Assembly: GCA_963682175.1 (NCBI GenBank)
Contig: OY821787.1
Coordinates: forward strand, 18,826,501 to 18,890,500
DNA length: 64,000 nucleotides
Direction of reading: 5' to 3'
Origin: Triglochin maritima
Lineage: Eukaryota > Streptophyta > Magnoliopsida > Alismatales > Juncaginaceae
Part shown: positions 22,870-34,281 of the stretch, piece after piece
How the letters are laid out: the number at the start of each line of letters is the position of its first letter
Position numbering within the stretch: the first letter of the stretch is position 1
Translations under genes and position numbers: made by a program
Notes under the pieces: model-generated
Databases searched by the model: none
Seen by the model: the letters and a program-made list of their open reading frames with translations, nothing else
What the model was told of the DNA's origin: nothing

Positions 22870-23281
22870 TCCAGGTTTAGGAATACACGACGGCTGTTTA
22901 TATTACCCGACGTGTATTCCTGTAAAGAAAGGAATAGACGTCGGCCTTACGTTGAATCCGACGTATATACTTTAAGGATAGACGTCGCATGTTATTCCAC
23001 CGACGTCAATACCTAAAGAATAGACGTCGCATGTTATTGCACTGACGTCTATACCTAAAGAATAGACGTCGGGTGTTGTATAGGCCGACGTCTATACGTT
23101 AACGAATATACGTCGGCTTCTAATTACAGCCGACGTCTATTCTTTAGGTATAGACGTCGGCTATACCATAGCCGACGTCTATGTATAGACAAAGCACACA
23201 TAGACGTCGGATTGAGGAGTGCTTATATCCGACGTATATAGCCCCGTACATCCGACGTATATTTCATTTTCTGTAGTAGTG
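22870..23281. repeat. CACTA-1 right subterminal repeats and TIR
   Basis: About sixteen TAGACGTCGG/CCGACGTCTA-type repeats in both orientations, then the terminal inverted repeat ending at 23281. Composition and spacing resemble the left subterminal region. Confidence 0.85.
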
Positions 23282-23344
23282 ATATGACCACTCTACGTGT
23301 GGTTAACGGGGTTAGACAGTGTCAGTTTGCCGTTAATGGCGTTG

Positions 23345-25296
23345 GGAGATAACGAAAATCCGTTAACGACGTTCGAGATGAAGTGCACCAAAATAAATAG
23401 TCATGTTTGCAAGTTTTTCAGAACAATAAAAAATTCACACGAGCAAAGGTCGAATAAGTACTTTTTGGAAGTACACCCAAGCAAAAATTTCAATAGTAAT
23501 TGTATATGGATGATGGTATTGCATCTTATGGTACTTCTAGAAATGAATAATTATTTATATCTCATGTGTTTACGTATATTCGCTACTTAGAATGCTTTAT
23601 ACAAATTGAAATGCATCCAAGATACGTAAAAGTACATTTGTATAGTGGTGTGAACATGTGAATATTTCTTTTCATTTTGCACATTAAAAGAAAATTGTCT
23701 GAATACTATACTATATTGCTTTGCGATAAAATAAGGATTCCGTTAATATTTTGATGCATCACATTATTATTTTTATCTGCAAGTATTATGATTATTGATC
23801 CCTGCACATATCATACATTCACCTCATCAGCACATGTGCTTTATTCTGTTAGAAATATGTAAGTTTCAATAATATTCGATGCATCACATTATTCCATATA
23901 AAGTTTTATTGCTATTATGATGCATTACACTTGTAAATATTATGATTATTCACACTCGCACATGTCACATATTCATCTCTCTTGAGCACATGTTGTTTAT
24001 TTTTGTTATAAATATACAAGTGCAAAAATAATTAAAGTTATATATGTTTATCGACAATTATCTTATAATTGCAGGTACATGTGATTGCTTATATTTGATG
24101 TGATGCATAACCCATAATTTTGAATATGTACTTTAAAATGCTATACATTGATATGATAATGTCTTCTTGTTATGCGTTACAATTTAAAATTTCTTATCAT
24201 AGTATTACTAAAAGTAATTATCTACGATGTATGGATAACGTGTTAACGAAAATATTCATTTGACCTCGTCAGATCTCAGTCGGGATAATACTGAATAAAT
24301 TGCATATACTTCTACCTAGAAGCTGAATGATTTAATACTCATACGATGTTATTTATGTAAACACCTAAAGATTGAGCATCTATTTACAGATAGTCGTACA
24401 TTGAGCTTCTATTTACAAATAGTCATACATTGAATCCTTACAGGATTCATACGACCACAAAATAAATGTGTTCTCTCAATATTTAAATGTATAGTTGGGA
24501 AAAATTATATAGTTCATCTTATTGATTACAAAATCTAACCATGGTCCGAAGATCACTGGGAGTCTGTGACTTGAGATGTGAAAAGAAAAAGGAATTTATC
24601 CCACTTATCTAATGGCTCGAAGATCACAGTGAATTGAGATATGATAAAAGGATTGTATCGCATTGATGATAATGAGATGATACTCCGGCACTAGTACATG
24701 AATTATATAGAAAGAAAAAATATACTCAAGTAATCTTTGCATTAGTAATCACCTAAAAAATGGAAGAATAAAGATTTGGATTAACATATTTAGACACTAC
24801 ACATTCTAGTATGGTAGAGACATATTATGTTGGACAATCTCCTTTTGTATAGAAGACTTGAAACTTTTAAGTACCCAATATTAATCACAACTAATTAACA
24901 AATAGGGATCTAATGGTCAAAAACAAAATGTCATTTCTAAGTCTACATGAGTCTGCTCTTTTACAACCCAAGTCCACAATATAACATCACCTATGTATTA
25001 TTTTTCTCTTCGAGAAAATTATATTTTATTTGTCTAATGGGACTACACTCATGTCTTGCATTTAATGCAAGAAGTCATTTCCTACATCTTGAAGCACATG
25101 CTCATGTGCACAAATGACCTAGGGTTTGGTGGGAAATATCCAGCCACACAAAAATTGTTCACTCTTCTTCATTACTCCATTTCGATATATCCAAATAACT
25201 TTACTTTCGAGATATATCCCAATACATCCCATGTCTTAGTTTTTGTTGTGTCTGGTTTTCTCAATCGAAATGATATTAATAATATGTCATTCCAAG
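23345..25296. other. AT-rich spacer with an old tandem duplication
   Basis: No gene is recognised. About 23750-23875 and 23905-24030 are diverged copies of one unit (TATTATGATTATT ... GCACATGT ... AAATAT.CAAGT), period about 155 bases. A second weak duplication (GAAGATCAC, about 70-bp spacing) lies at 24545-24650. The element or locus they belong to is not identifiable. Confidence 0.5.
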
Positions 25297-25302
25297 AGTG
25301 AT

Positions 25303-27872
25303 GGGGAAGACGTTAGTGTGGAAGATCACTTAGAGGAAATGGTTCAGGATATGACTGAAAAGTTTTCGTCCAACCCCGATTTACTTGGTAATTTGTTGAG
25401 TGACAATGAGAAGCCGTTGTATAAGAATTGTACCAAATTCACTAGATTGTCAACGGTGTTGAAGTTGTACAATTTAAAAGCTGGAAATGCTTGGTCCGAT
25501 GTCAGTTTCACATCAATGTTGAAGTTATTGAATGAGATGCTTCGAGATGATAATGAGTTGCCAGATAGAACTTATGATGCTAAGAAAGTGTTGGGTCCTA
25601 TGAGAATGGAATATAGGAAGATACACGCATGTCCGAACGATTGTATATTGTATAGGGGTGAGTTTGAAAACTTACATTCTTGTCCAGGTATAATGTTTCA
25701 AGATACAAAATGAAACGTAGTGGACCAAACCACGGTGAAGAGGCTGATGAGATGAAAATCAAAGGACCTCCTGCTAAGATTTTGTGGTATCTTCCGATAA
25801 TACCAAGGCTTAAACGTTTGTTTGCGGGTAAGTAGGATTCCAAGAACATGACATGGCATGCTGACGTGAGAAACCAAATGATCAGTCGCTACGTCACCCT
25901 GCAGATTAACCTCAGTGGAAAAAAATAGATTTCGACTTTCCTATGTTTGGTGAAGAATCCATAGTTAATGGTTCTAAGACTGTCTATCTTGGTCATCAGA
26001 GATTTTTGCCGAACTCCTATCCTTATCGTAGGTTGAAGAAGGCATTTAACGGAAAACAAGAGTTTCAGAATCCGCCAGTTGAAATCAGCGTCGAAAAGGT
26101 GTACGAACGTGTAATGAACATTGAACGTGAATTTGAAAAACCGTACAAACGAGCAAATGACAAAAGTAGTTGGAAAAAAAGATCCATATTTTTTGATCTC
26201 CCATACTAGAAAACTTTAGAAGTTAGACATTGTATTGATGTGATGCACGTAGAGAAAAATATTTGTGATAGTTTTGTTGGCACTCTGTTGAACATACCTG
26301 GTAAAACAAAAGATGAATTTAATGCAAGACTTGATCTTGTTGATATTGGTATATGAGCAATGTTAATTGGCACCAGAGAAGAAAGGAGATCGGAATTACT
26401 TACCTCGAGCTAGTTATACATTGTCTAGAAAGGAGAAAAAAAATTCTCTGACAGTGTTTGCACGATGTAAGGGTTCCACAAGGTTATTCTTCAAATATCA
26501 GTAGTCTTGTTGTTATGAAGGATTTGAAACTTATGGGGATGAAGTCTCACGATTGTCACACTTTAATGCAGCAGTTGTTACCAGTTGCACTGAGATCCAT
26601 ATTACCGAAAGATGTTAGACATGCAATAATAAAGTTGTGTTCCTTTTTCAATAAGATTTGCAGTAAAGTGGTCGATCCTGTGCAGTTAGATAAGTTACAG
26701 AATGAAATTGTGGTCACATTAAGTTAGTTGGAGATGTTTTCCCCCTGCTTTTTTCGACATTATGATTCATATTGTTATTCATTTGGTTAGAGAAGTTAAA
26801 TTGTGCGGACCAGTTTTTTTAAGGTGTATGTATCCTTTCGAGCGTTATAGGAAAGTGTTGAAAGGTTATTGTAAAAATCATCAAAGACAAGATGCTAGTA
26901 TTGTTGAAGGATACATAGCTGAGGAGGTTATCAAGTTTTGCACTGGATACCTAGCATACACCAAAACTGTTGGACTTTCGAAGAATCGTCATGATAAACG
27001 TGCCGATGGTAAAGGGACACGTGGGATGAAAATGTTAAATCCAAATGGCGATGACTTAATGACAACATATTTTTATGTGTTGTGCAATTCGAATGAAGTT
27101 CAACCTTACCTAAATGAACACATGAAGTTTCTAAAGGAAAGAAATCCTTTGTGGAGTAATCAACAAGTAATTCATAGTCACAATAATAATTTCATCTCTT
27201 GGTTCAAAAATCTGGCTTACAAGCGTGATGTTTCTGAGACAATACAATGGTTGGCCTACAGTCCGCATTCTGTTGTTATAAGTTACAGTGGTTATGATAT
27301 CAATGGATATTCTTTCTACACAGTGTGTGAAGATGCGAAAAGTGTTGTTCAGAACAGTGGCGTCACCTTAATAGCAGAAGTCTTTGCATGTGTCCAGTTC
27401 TAAAGACAAGAATCTTGTATACGCCGACATGTCCTATTACGGTGTAATTGAAGACATGTGGGAGCTAGACTTTGTTAAATTCAAAGTACCTATATTTAGA
27501 TGCAAGTGGGCTGATGATAAAAGTGGAGTTTGAGTGGATGACTTGGGGTTCACTTTAATTGATTTTTCAAAAGAAGGATATAAAGGAGAACCTTTTATTC
27601 TTGCTTCTCAAGCTAAACAAGTCTTCTATGTGGCTGATCCATGTGATAAGAAATGGGCAGTAATTCTGGAAGGGAAGAAAAAATTTGTATCAGATGATAG
27701 TCTGATCGAGTATGAAGAGACACCACCTTTCTCTAAGCAAGCACCTGAGTTGAACTCAGTAGATGAAGAAATAAATGTTGAGACTTGTATGTTTAGAGAT
27801 GACCACGGTGAAGGTATATGGATTGAAAATCCATTGAGGAAAAAAAGTAAAGGTGCAAAATTTCTGTTGTAA
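25303..27872 (+). pseudogene. CACTA-2 transposase remnant
   Basis: The same tnp2-type transposase as in CACTA-1, lacking its start. About 400 bp corresponding to 17260-17658 of CACTA-1 are deleted at about 25962, removing LCTDGMNPFG and most of the core. Further breaks: TAG at 25833 after FAGK, TAG at 26208, frameshifts near 25686, 26350 and 26450, a stop at 26724-26726, a frameshift near 27400 and a TGA at 27532. The C-terminal DUF4216-like part (27534-27872) is still open. Protein function is lost. Confidence 0.9.
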
Positions 27873-27938
27873 CACATTGTAATAGACATTTAATGTCTTG
27901 ACCTTATTTAATGACTTGAATTTATCTTTTATAGTATA

Positions 27939-30833
27939 ATGGCTCCGAAAAAGAAACCCACTTCCTCAGAGTCTGAAGGCTCGAAGACATACAGTACACA
28001 AGGTCATTGTCTCATGAAAGAATTCGTGGGGAGAAGAAATAGAGATGGTAGAAATCTTGAGCCGTTAGGCAAGCTGTCTGATAATTGGAAAAGTTTTCTG
28101 GGTAGCTTAGCGAGGGCCAAAGTTGACATTTGTTTCTCGAGTTGGGCTGATGTGGATGAGAAGTTGAAGGACACAATATGGGATAACGTGCAGGTAATGA
28201 TTCCATTATAGATTTCTATAGTTTTAGTCGAAATTTAGATATATATATATATATATATATAAAGTTAACGTGTTGTAGGAATCTTTTGAGTTCCAATCTA
28301 CTGAGAAGTTGAAGAAAAAGTGGATGACATACATGTCAGTTCGTTGGAGGGATTTCAAAACAAATTTAACAAACAAGTACATAGTCGGAGACTACCAGGA
28401 TAGAAATCCATGCGATGTATATAACTTTATTACTCCGAATCAATGGGAGCTATTCAGAAAATCTAGAGAGAGCCCGGAGTTTGAGGTAACTGAGTTTAAT
28501 TTAGAACATAGTAACTGAGTTTCAAAACAAACATTTTAGTTATTGATTTTAGTGACAATCTAATAAACTTGATTTTAGGCCATCCGAGCAAAAAACCAAA
28601 AGATTAGATCTTCTAACAAGTATTCACATCGTATGTCTCGAGCAGGGTACCAAAAGTTAGAAGCACAAATGATGGCTGAAAAAATTGCTTAGAAGAAACA
28701 AGAGGCAATTGACTCCGGTATGAGTGAGGAGCAAGCAAGTAACCTATCTCCTCCTTCTCCCGTAGCTCGTTGTGATTCTTGGAAGAGAGCGAGAGTAAAC
28801 TCCAGAGGGGAGTACGTCACAGACGAGTCGCAAGCGATCAGCTCGAAGATAGTAAGTTGCATCACTTATATATATGTTATTAATTCAGAATCATTATTTT
28901 TATATTTTTCAATTCTTAGTAAATATTGTTTTAAACTTAGGACTCTCTGAAGTTGAGAGAATCTCAAGGAGAATTTGCTTCCAATGGTCGAAATGATATT
29001 CTACGCGAGGCCTAGGGAAACGACGAACACCCTGGTCGTGTGCGAAGGGTAGGGAGTAGAGTTGGACTTCGACAATATTATGGGAAGACTCAACGGTCTA
29101 CTGCATCGACTGGTCATACCAAATGCCAGCAAGAGATCACAGATTTGAACAATACGTTGCAACTTGTTTTGGAGAGATTAGATCGTTTGCCTACTTCACC
29201 TACCCGTCGTAAGACCAGTTCTTCCGCAGAGACTACTCCTCTAGTTGTGCCAGTGTTCCACCTCGATCGACAATATGATTTTGGGTCTCATTCTCGAGAA
29301 TTGGCCCACGTCGACGGTCCCTCGTTTTGGAAAGTTCGCGGATGGATCTAGATGTGCTTTATGTGTCGCAGACCCTTATCAAAGATTGGTGGGACACAGG
29401 AAAGTTTATAACATCTCCAGACGCCACTTCACAGAGGTAGGAGAGGGAGAATTGAAGGTTGCAGTTGATAGTTGCTTAGATGCTGTAGCTTTTGTGCCAT
29501 TTCCAGAAGAAGAGATTGTTACTCTCGGCGATGCTATCAGTGGGTTCGTGCGGTGGCCTAGTTATTTAGTACAGCTAAACGAAAAACATGAGGTATAGTT
29601 TAACTTTGAAAGACTTTAAACTTCAAATTTGTTAACAATTGTATTTTAACGGTTGTATATATATCTGTAAGGTGTCAAGCCCCCGGAGCAAAGGGTCAAA
29701 CAACCAATCTCCGATCAACATTAATTCGCTTCCAAGTAGGTGCAAAATATTGTATCAATGTATGGTAGGTAGGGAAGCACAATCCTTAAGTACCTGGGAG
29801 TTGGAGGGGGATAAAGGGTTGTCTCCCGCTTTGTACGTCAACAAAGAGGATATCATGCAGTTCATGGCGATGGATTCGTTGTGTATCACGATTATCGACG
29901 TGCAAGTGAAGTAAGTGTTTTTTTTGTATACAATGAAAAGTATTGAATAATTTTATCAAAACTGTAATAAAGTATTATTTTTATACTTGTAGACATCTTT
30001 ACGACGCCAGAAGGTCAATCTTTCCCGAGGATCAAGTATTTGGATTTATTAGTCCATCTACATGTATATATGGGAATGACGATAAATCGGGTCAGCTTGG
30101 GACATTTTTTAAAGAAGAAGACAAAAGATATTATCTGCTCCCTTATCTTGAGAGGTAAACTTTGTAATTCAAAGTTAATTTTTATTTTGTAATAAGCTTC
30201 TAATTATATATATAATAGGGCTCATTGGATGCTTGTCGTTGTATGCCCCACGACTAATTCGGCATATTGGTTTGATCCGTTGGGGTCGAATAAACCAAGG
30301 GACTCAATAAAGAAACTTCTAAATTTGTAAGTTCGTTTAGTCGTGAAAAAAGTAATTCGTGGATTTTGATTAGTATTATTGAATGATATTTTAACTTGTG
30401 CTACTCAGGGCAATTAAGGTTTACAGAGCTTTAGGTGGTAGGAGAACAACCACAAAAGCAGGAATAACATGGCATGGAATGAGAGTACGTTCTATCCCAT
30501 TTTTGTTAATTAAGTTAGGAACATATATTTAGCGAATTTCTATGTTTGTAGTACCGGAAGCAGGATGGAAATACAGAATGTGGTTACTACGTGATGAGAT
30601 ACATGGAGGAAATCCTCGAATTGGTAACTCAAGACGTATGCCTATCCGAGGTAATGTAGATCGTTATTCAATTGTATAGTTGTAGTTTCAATATTTAGTT
30701 ATTATTAACATTCACACTTGTATTTTTTTGATAGTTCTTCCCAAAAAGTAGTGATCCCTTCCCGCAACAGGAGCTCAATGAAACTCGCGACCGATGGGCT
30801 CGCTATTTTATCAGAAACATGTTGACGAACTAA
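27939..30833 (+). pseudogene. CACTA-2 transposase-24/ULP1 gene, disrupted
   Basis: Same exon order as the CACTA-1 copy, starting MAPKKKP at 27939, first donor after 28193, stop TAA at 30831-30833. Here exon 5's acceptor is a normal AG (about 29671-29672) and codon 29299 is glutamate, so the CACTA-1 lesions are private. This copy has its own: an 18-bp in-frame loss near 28053, TAG at 28690-28692 (CAA/CAG expected) and TAG at 29013-29015 (TTG expected). ULP1 catalytic motifs are kept (AHWMLVVV, YWFDPLG, GNTECGYY), although the conserved QVG became QDG. Confidence 0.85.
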
Positions 30834-31174
30834 GAGGTTCTCCTGTCACTAGCATTTTTTGTAATTTAGTTAACAAGTGCACTTGTATTATAAACCTACA
30901 ATTTATGCCTTAATATAATCGCCTTAAGTTTAGAATGAATTAATTGCAAGTGTGTTGAATGTCAATTGTGTATGCTTGTATGTTTGTGCATGTATGGTTA
31001 TATGTTTGTGTTTGTGCATGTATGCTTGTGAGTTTGTGCTTGTATGTACATGTGGACGAAATTGTTAGTATTTGTGAACAAATTTATAGGTGAACGAATT
31101 TGGTGCAGTTGTATGTACACGAATACGATGACTAAAAACAAGTTTGCAGGACGCTATTATTTTTTTTTGTCCAG

Positions 31175-31581
31175 GTTTAAGAATAGACGTCGGCTGTTTT
31201 AATTAGCCGACGTTTATTCCTCTGAAGAAAGGAATAGACGTCGGCTTTATGTTGAATCCGACGTATATGCGTTAGGAATAGACGTCGCCTCTTAGTTCAC
31301 CAACGTCTATACCTAAAGAATATACGTCGTCTGTTAGTTCACCGACGTCTATACCATACGAATAGACGTCGGGCTATAGTACGACCGACGTCTAGTCGTT
31401 AAAGAATAAACGTCGGCTTATACATACAGCCGACGTATATTCTTTAGGTATAGACGTCGGCTTTATGAAGGCCGACGTCTATGTATAGACGACGCACACA
31501 TAGACGTCGGATCTGGGAGTGCTTATATCCGACGTATATACCCCTGTACATCTGACGTATATTCCCTTTTCTGTAGTAGTG
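31175..31581. repeat. CACTA-2 right subterminal repeats and TIR
   Basis: About fifteen GACGTC-centred repeats in both orientations, ending in the right TIR. They are homologous to 22870-23281 with scattered substitutions. Confidence 0.85.
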
Positions 31582-32470
31582 ACATGTAATCCAGCTAATT
31601 GAAGACATGTAATTTTGCCTTTATTTGAGTCTTAGGAATCTATGTAAACTTGAGCATACAAGAGGTGTAAATCAGTCACATACACACTAGGTTTTTTGTA
31701 GAAGTCACACACCAAATTTCACATCAATTGAACTTCAATAGATCACCCTACCTTAGGTCAAAAAATCACACAAACTAAACATGTGGTTGTCTGTGCAGAA
31801 CGGTCGACCGAAACAAGTTTTATGTTCAGTAGTTTTTACCAGTTAACGATTTCTCTGATAGTGATTTTACCTATCTTTACCGGTCGACCTATTTTATCCT
31901 TTCGGTCGACCGATTGACCCGTATTTTCCAGATAACCATTGTAATTGTCGTATTATACAACGGTCGTATTTGTATAATTTACCTAACCCCCAAAATGTTT
32001 TGGACACATGTTGAATGATGCCTTGATGACGGTCAACTAGATGCATATTGTTCTGTGCACCAAAAGTGCTTGTTATTTTTGGTCGAATGAACCTTCTTCT
32101 TGTGTGCGAACGGTTAACCTTTGACCTGGCCAAAACCCTCTTAACGGTCAACCGCCCCCATATTTAGTTCGACCGTTAACTTAAGTTGTAGCCATTTGGT
32201 TCGACCGTAGTTTAAGTTGGTTCAAGCATTTCCTTATTTTCATGGAAACGGTCGACCGTTAATCCTTTGTCGGTCAACCGATTTAGACAAATTTGTTGAA
32301 CTTAAGTTTTCTGTTTTTGTGTATCTTGCCCAAATCTCAACCAAATCTTCCCCAATAGCTATAACACTTTAGGAGCTTATAAATAGAGATTCACATATTT
32401 ACACAACTCTTCAACTTCTATTTGCCTCCTACATTAGAGAGAATCAACCCATCTCAAGAATCTCAATTCC
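31582..32470. repeat. Unclassified repeat with CGGTCGACCG motifs and a TATA-like site
   Basis: About 31799-32285 carries full and decayed copies of the decamer found in the gypsy LTRs (for example 31801, 31903, 32249), but the sequence between does not match those LTRs. TTATAAATAGAG at 32378-32389 looks like a plus-strand TATA box with a pyrimidine-rich downstream region. It may be an old LTR of a related family, or a promoter fragment. No protein is encoded. Confidence 0.5.
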
Positions 32471-32956
32471 ACACACTCAAGCCCACTGGCCCACAACACC
32501 AACCTATTGCCACAAAACATAAGTTGGTAAGTGTTGTGGTAGTGGACTCATGTCTTTATATCCCACACTATCATTTTTATGTTAGGCAACGTGAGACTAT
32601 TGTTTGGGGTGTTACAACCTACCTCACTTGAACACTTGACGTCCTCGTCAGGGTCAAGCCAGTCAGCCACCAGGCGTTGTGGGATTCTAGGGCTAGCTCC
32701 CACCCTTTTGGTGTAGCACTTAGTTCCCACAATTATAGGTGGTTCAGGCTCTGATACCATTCTGTAACGTCCCGTCTTCGAGCCTTCATCAAGCTCGAGT
32801 CTGGGTCCATCACCCACGAGCACACTGGCCCACAACACCCACCTTTTGGCCACAAAACCTAAGTTGCTAAGTGGTGTAGTTGTGGACTCATGTCTTTACA
32901 TCCCACACTAACATTTTTATGTTAGGCAATGTGGGACTATTGTTTGGGGTGTTACA
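32471..32956 (-). mobile_element. TRIM-like miniature LTR element (minus strand)
   Basis: Right repeat 32763-32956 (194 bp; TGTAAC...GTTACA) matches the left repeat 32484-32616, whose outer 57 bp or so are missing or diverged. Between them are 146 bp with no coding capacity. GCTCTGATACCA at 32748-32759 is the reverse complement of the tRNA-iMet primer site, adjacent to the right repeat, which sets the minus orientation. Very short LTRs with a primer site and no genes define TRIM elements; movement needs proteins from another element. Confidence 0.75.
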
Positions 32957-33330
32957 CGACCGACATGGTATGTCATATTATTAAAACCAGTAATTTAGAA
33001 AAGAAATCCAATAATATGTCATACCACGTCAGTTTGTTGGCAAGTGACCGATGTGGATTGTAGACACACCATGTTGGTTGAAACAGAAGGATGACATGGT
33101 TTGTCCTATTATTAAAAGTAAAAATTCCGAACAAAATCAAATAATAGAATATACCACGTCAGTTAGTTCGCAAACAACACCGATGTGGTATGTCTTTTCT
33201 TGATTTTTTTGTGAAATTCAACGTTGATTTCAATGAAAGACCCGACATGTTCTGCCCTTTATTGAATTTTTATTGTGAAATTCCATGCTGGTTTCTCCGA
33301 AATAACCAACGTGTTATGTCCTTAATTTTT
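32957..33330. repeat. Diverged tandem array of hairpin units
   Basis: The unit at 32963-33030 starts GACATGGTATGTCATATTATT and ends with its near complement AATAATATGTCATACCACGTC. A second such unit lies at about 33091-33163 and a decayed third at about 33184-33330, spaced about 110-130 bp. Each can form a stem of about 20 bp. It may be MITE-derived; no protein is encoded. Confidence 0.6.
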
Positions 33331-34281
33331 TTTTTTTTGCTTAATTTTGTTTATATTTTTAATTTCACATAAAAATCCATGCAATTGAAACAGATATGCA
33401 CCACATAAAATTATCTGCAATTGAAACTTGCATTCACCACAACATTCTGCTCATCGCATACAAATCTTATTGTGTTTTACCTAATGTATATTCCATATAT
33501 ATATATACCAGTTTACACTAGTATCCTTGGAATTTATATACCAAAAATGTCACACACATACACACACAGATATATATATATATATATATATATATAAGTT
33601 AACCAATTACACATAATCTCATTATTTATAATATGTACATCCAACAAAAACAAATGTACACATGAAAAATATTGAAGTTGTAAGGTATTCAGGAGAAGGT
33701 AGTGTTGTAAACTATTTTTGTGGTGTAAACTACATTGGTATTGTACAATGTTGGGGCTGTAAACTATGTTCCTTCAATTCAGTTGCCTTTGAATATGAAT
33801 TATCTCTAAAGTATGTTGTTGTTGTACATACACTATGCATGTTATACAAGAATTCTCAGTTAGTAGGTTGAATATGACTACAATGTCTTTGGTTCTGCTT
33901 CACAGTTTGGTTTGGTCTGAATGTCAGGTTGAAAATTCTACACAACAACACCAATGATATATCATGTATATATTCATCTATTATAATAAAGGCATAAAGA
34001 GGACAACATCATCTGATAAGTTTACATTAATCCATTAAGTTGCTAACATCATATGGAGAATGAAAAAAGAAGACCACTTCTCTCCCATAATGTAGTCTAT
34101 CTCTTCCTGAGAAAATGGTTCAAGGGATTTTTTTGAACGACTAGAAAGTAAACAAACCCATTTGTTAACATATAAATTGTGCCACAAAACATATATAATG
34201 CAACATAAGATCAATATCAAAATTTACCGATCTTATATCTACCGTTGTCACTCCCTTCTCAACAAGTTCTTTCATATATCT
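33331..34281. other. AT-rich non-coding DNA with an AT microsatellite
   Basis: It contains a poly-T run near 33330, an (AT)n tract at about 33570-33596 and short GTTGTAAACTA repeats at about 33703-33770. No recognised gene. Confidence 0.5.

Larger units (their letters stand above)
14178..23281 (+). mobile_element. CACTA-1: complete CACTA (En/Spm-type) transposon, 9104 bp
   Basis: It starts CACTACTGCAAAA and ends with the inverted match CTGTAGTAGTG, flanked by the 3-bp duplication ATA (14175-14177, 23282-23284). The intact left arm of the host inverted repeat shows the empty site with a single ATA, which confirms both borders. Subterminal regions carry GACGTC repeats in both orientations. It carries two genes: a tnp2-type transposase (16337-19565) and a transposase-24/ULP1 gene (19632-22538). 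Both have disabling lesions, so it is probably immobile without help. Confidence 0.93.
13481..23344. mobile_element. Long inverted-repeat (foldback/MITE-like) element split by CACTA-1
   Basis: Left arm 13481-13680 is an imperfect reverse complement (roughly 75-80% by eye) of 14037-14177 joined to 23285-23344. The arms share blocks such as GTCTAACCC, GGTCATATAGC, TTCTCAAA, GTCCGAATTGCATT and GACGTCTGTTTGTGGGAGTC. Without the CACTA insertion the element would be about 760 bp with a spacer of about 350 bp, including a G9 run near 13931. No protein is encoded. The TSD is not resolved, so the class (Mutator-like MITE or foldback) is open. Confidence 0.7.
25297..31581 (+). mobile_element. CACTA-2: 5'-truncated sister copy of CACTA-1
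   Basis: Homology to CACTA-1 begins abruptly at about 25297 (equivalent to about 16597 in CACTA-1) and runs to the right TIR, CTGTAGTAGTG, ending at 31581. It keeps gene order, introns, minisatellite and right subterminal repeats at an estimated identity above 90%. The left TIR, leader and transposase start are absent, so no TSD can be assigned. It cannot be cut out as a unit. Confidence 0.9.

Noticed and set aside
33662..33871. 69-codon plus-strand frame
   Set aside because: It is made of GTTGTAAACTA repeats in AT-rich DNA with no recognisable domain.
34035..34220. Minus-strand frame with EEIDYIMGEKWSSFF that could be a GCS1 or other host exon
   Set aside because: It does not match the remembered GCS1 sequence after exon 6 and lacks splice sites in phase; too short to claim.
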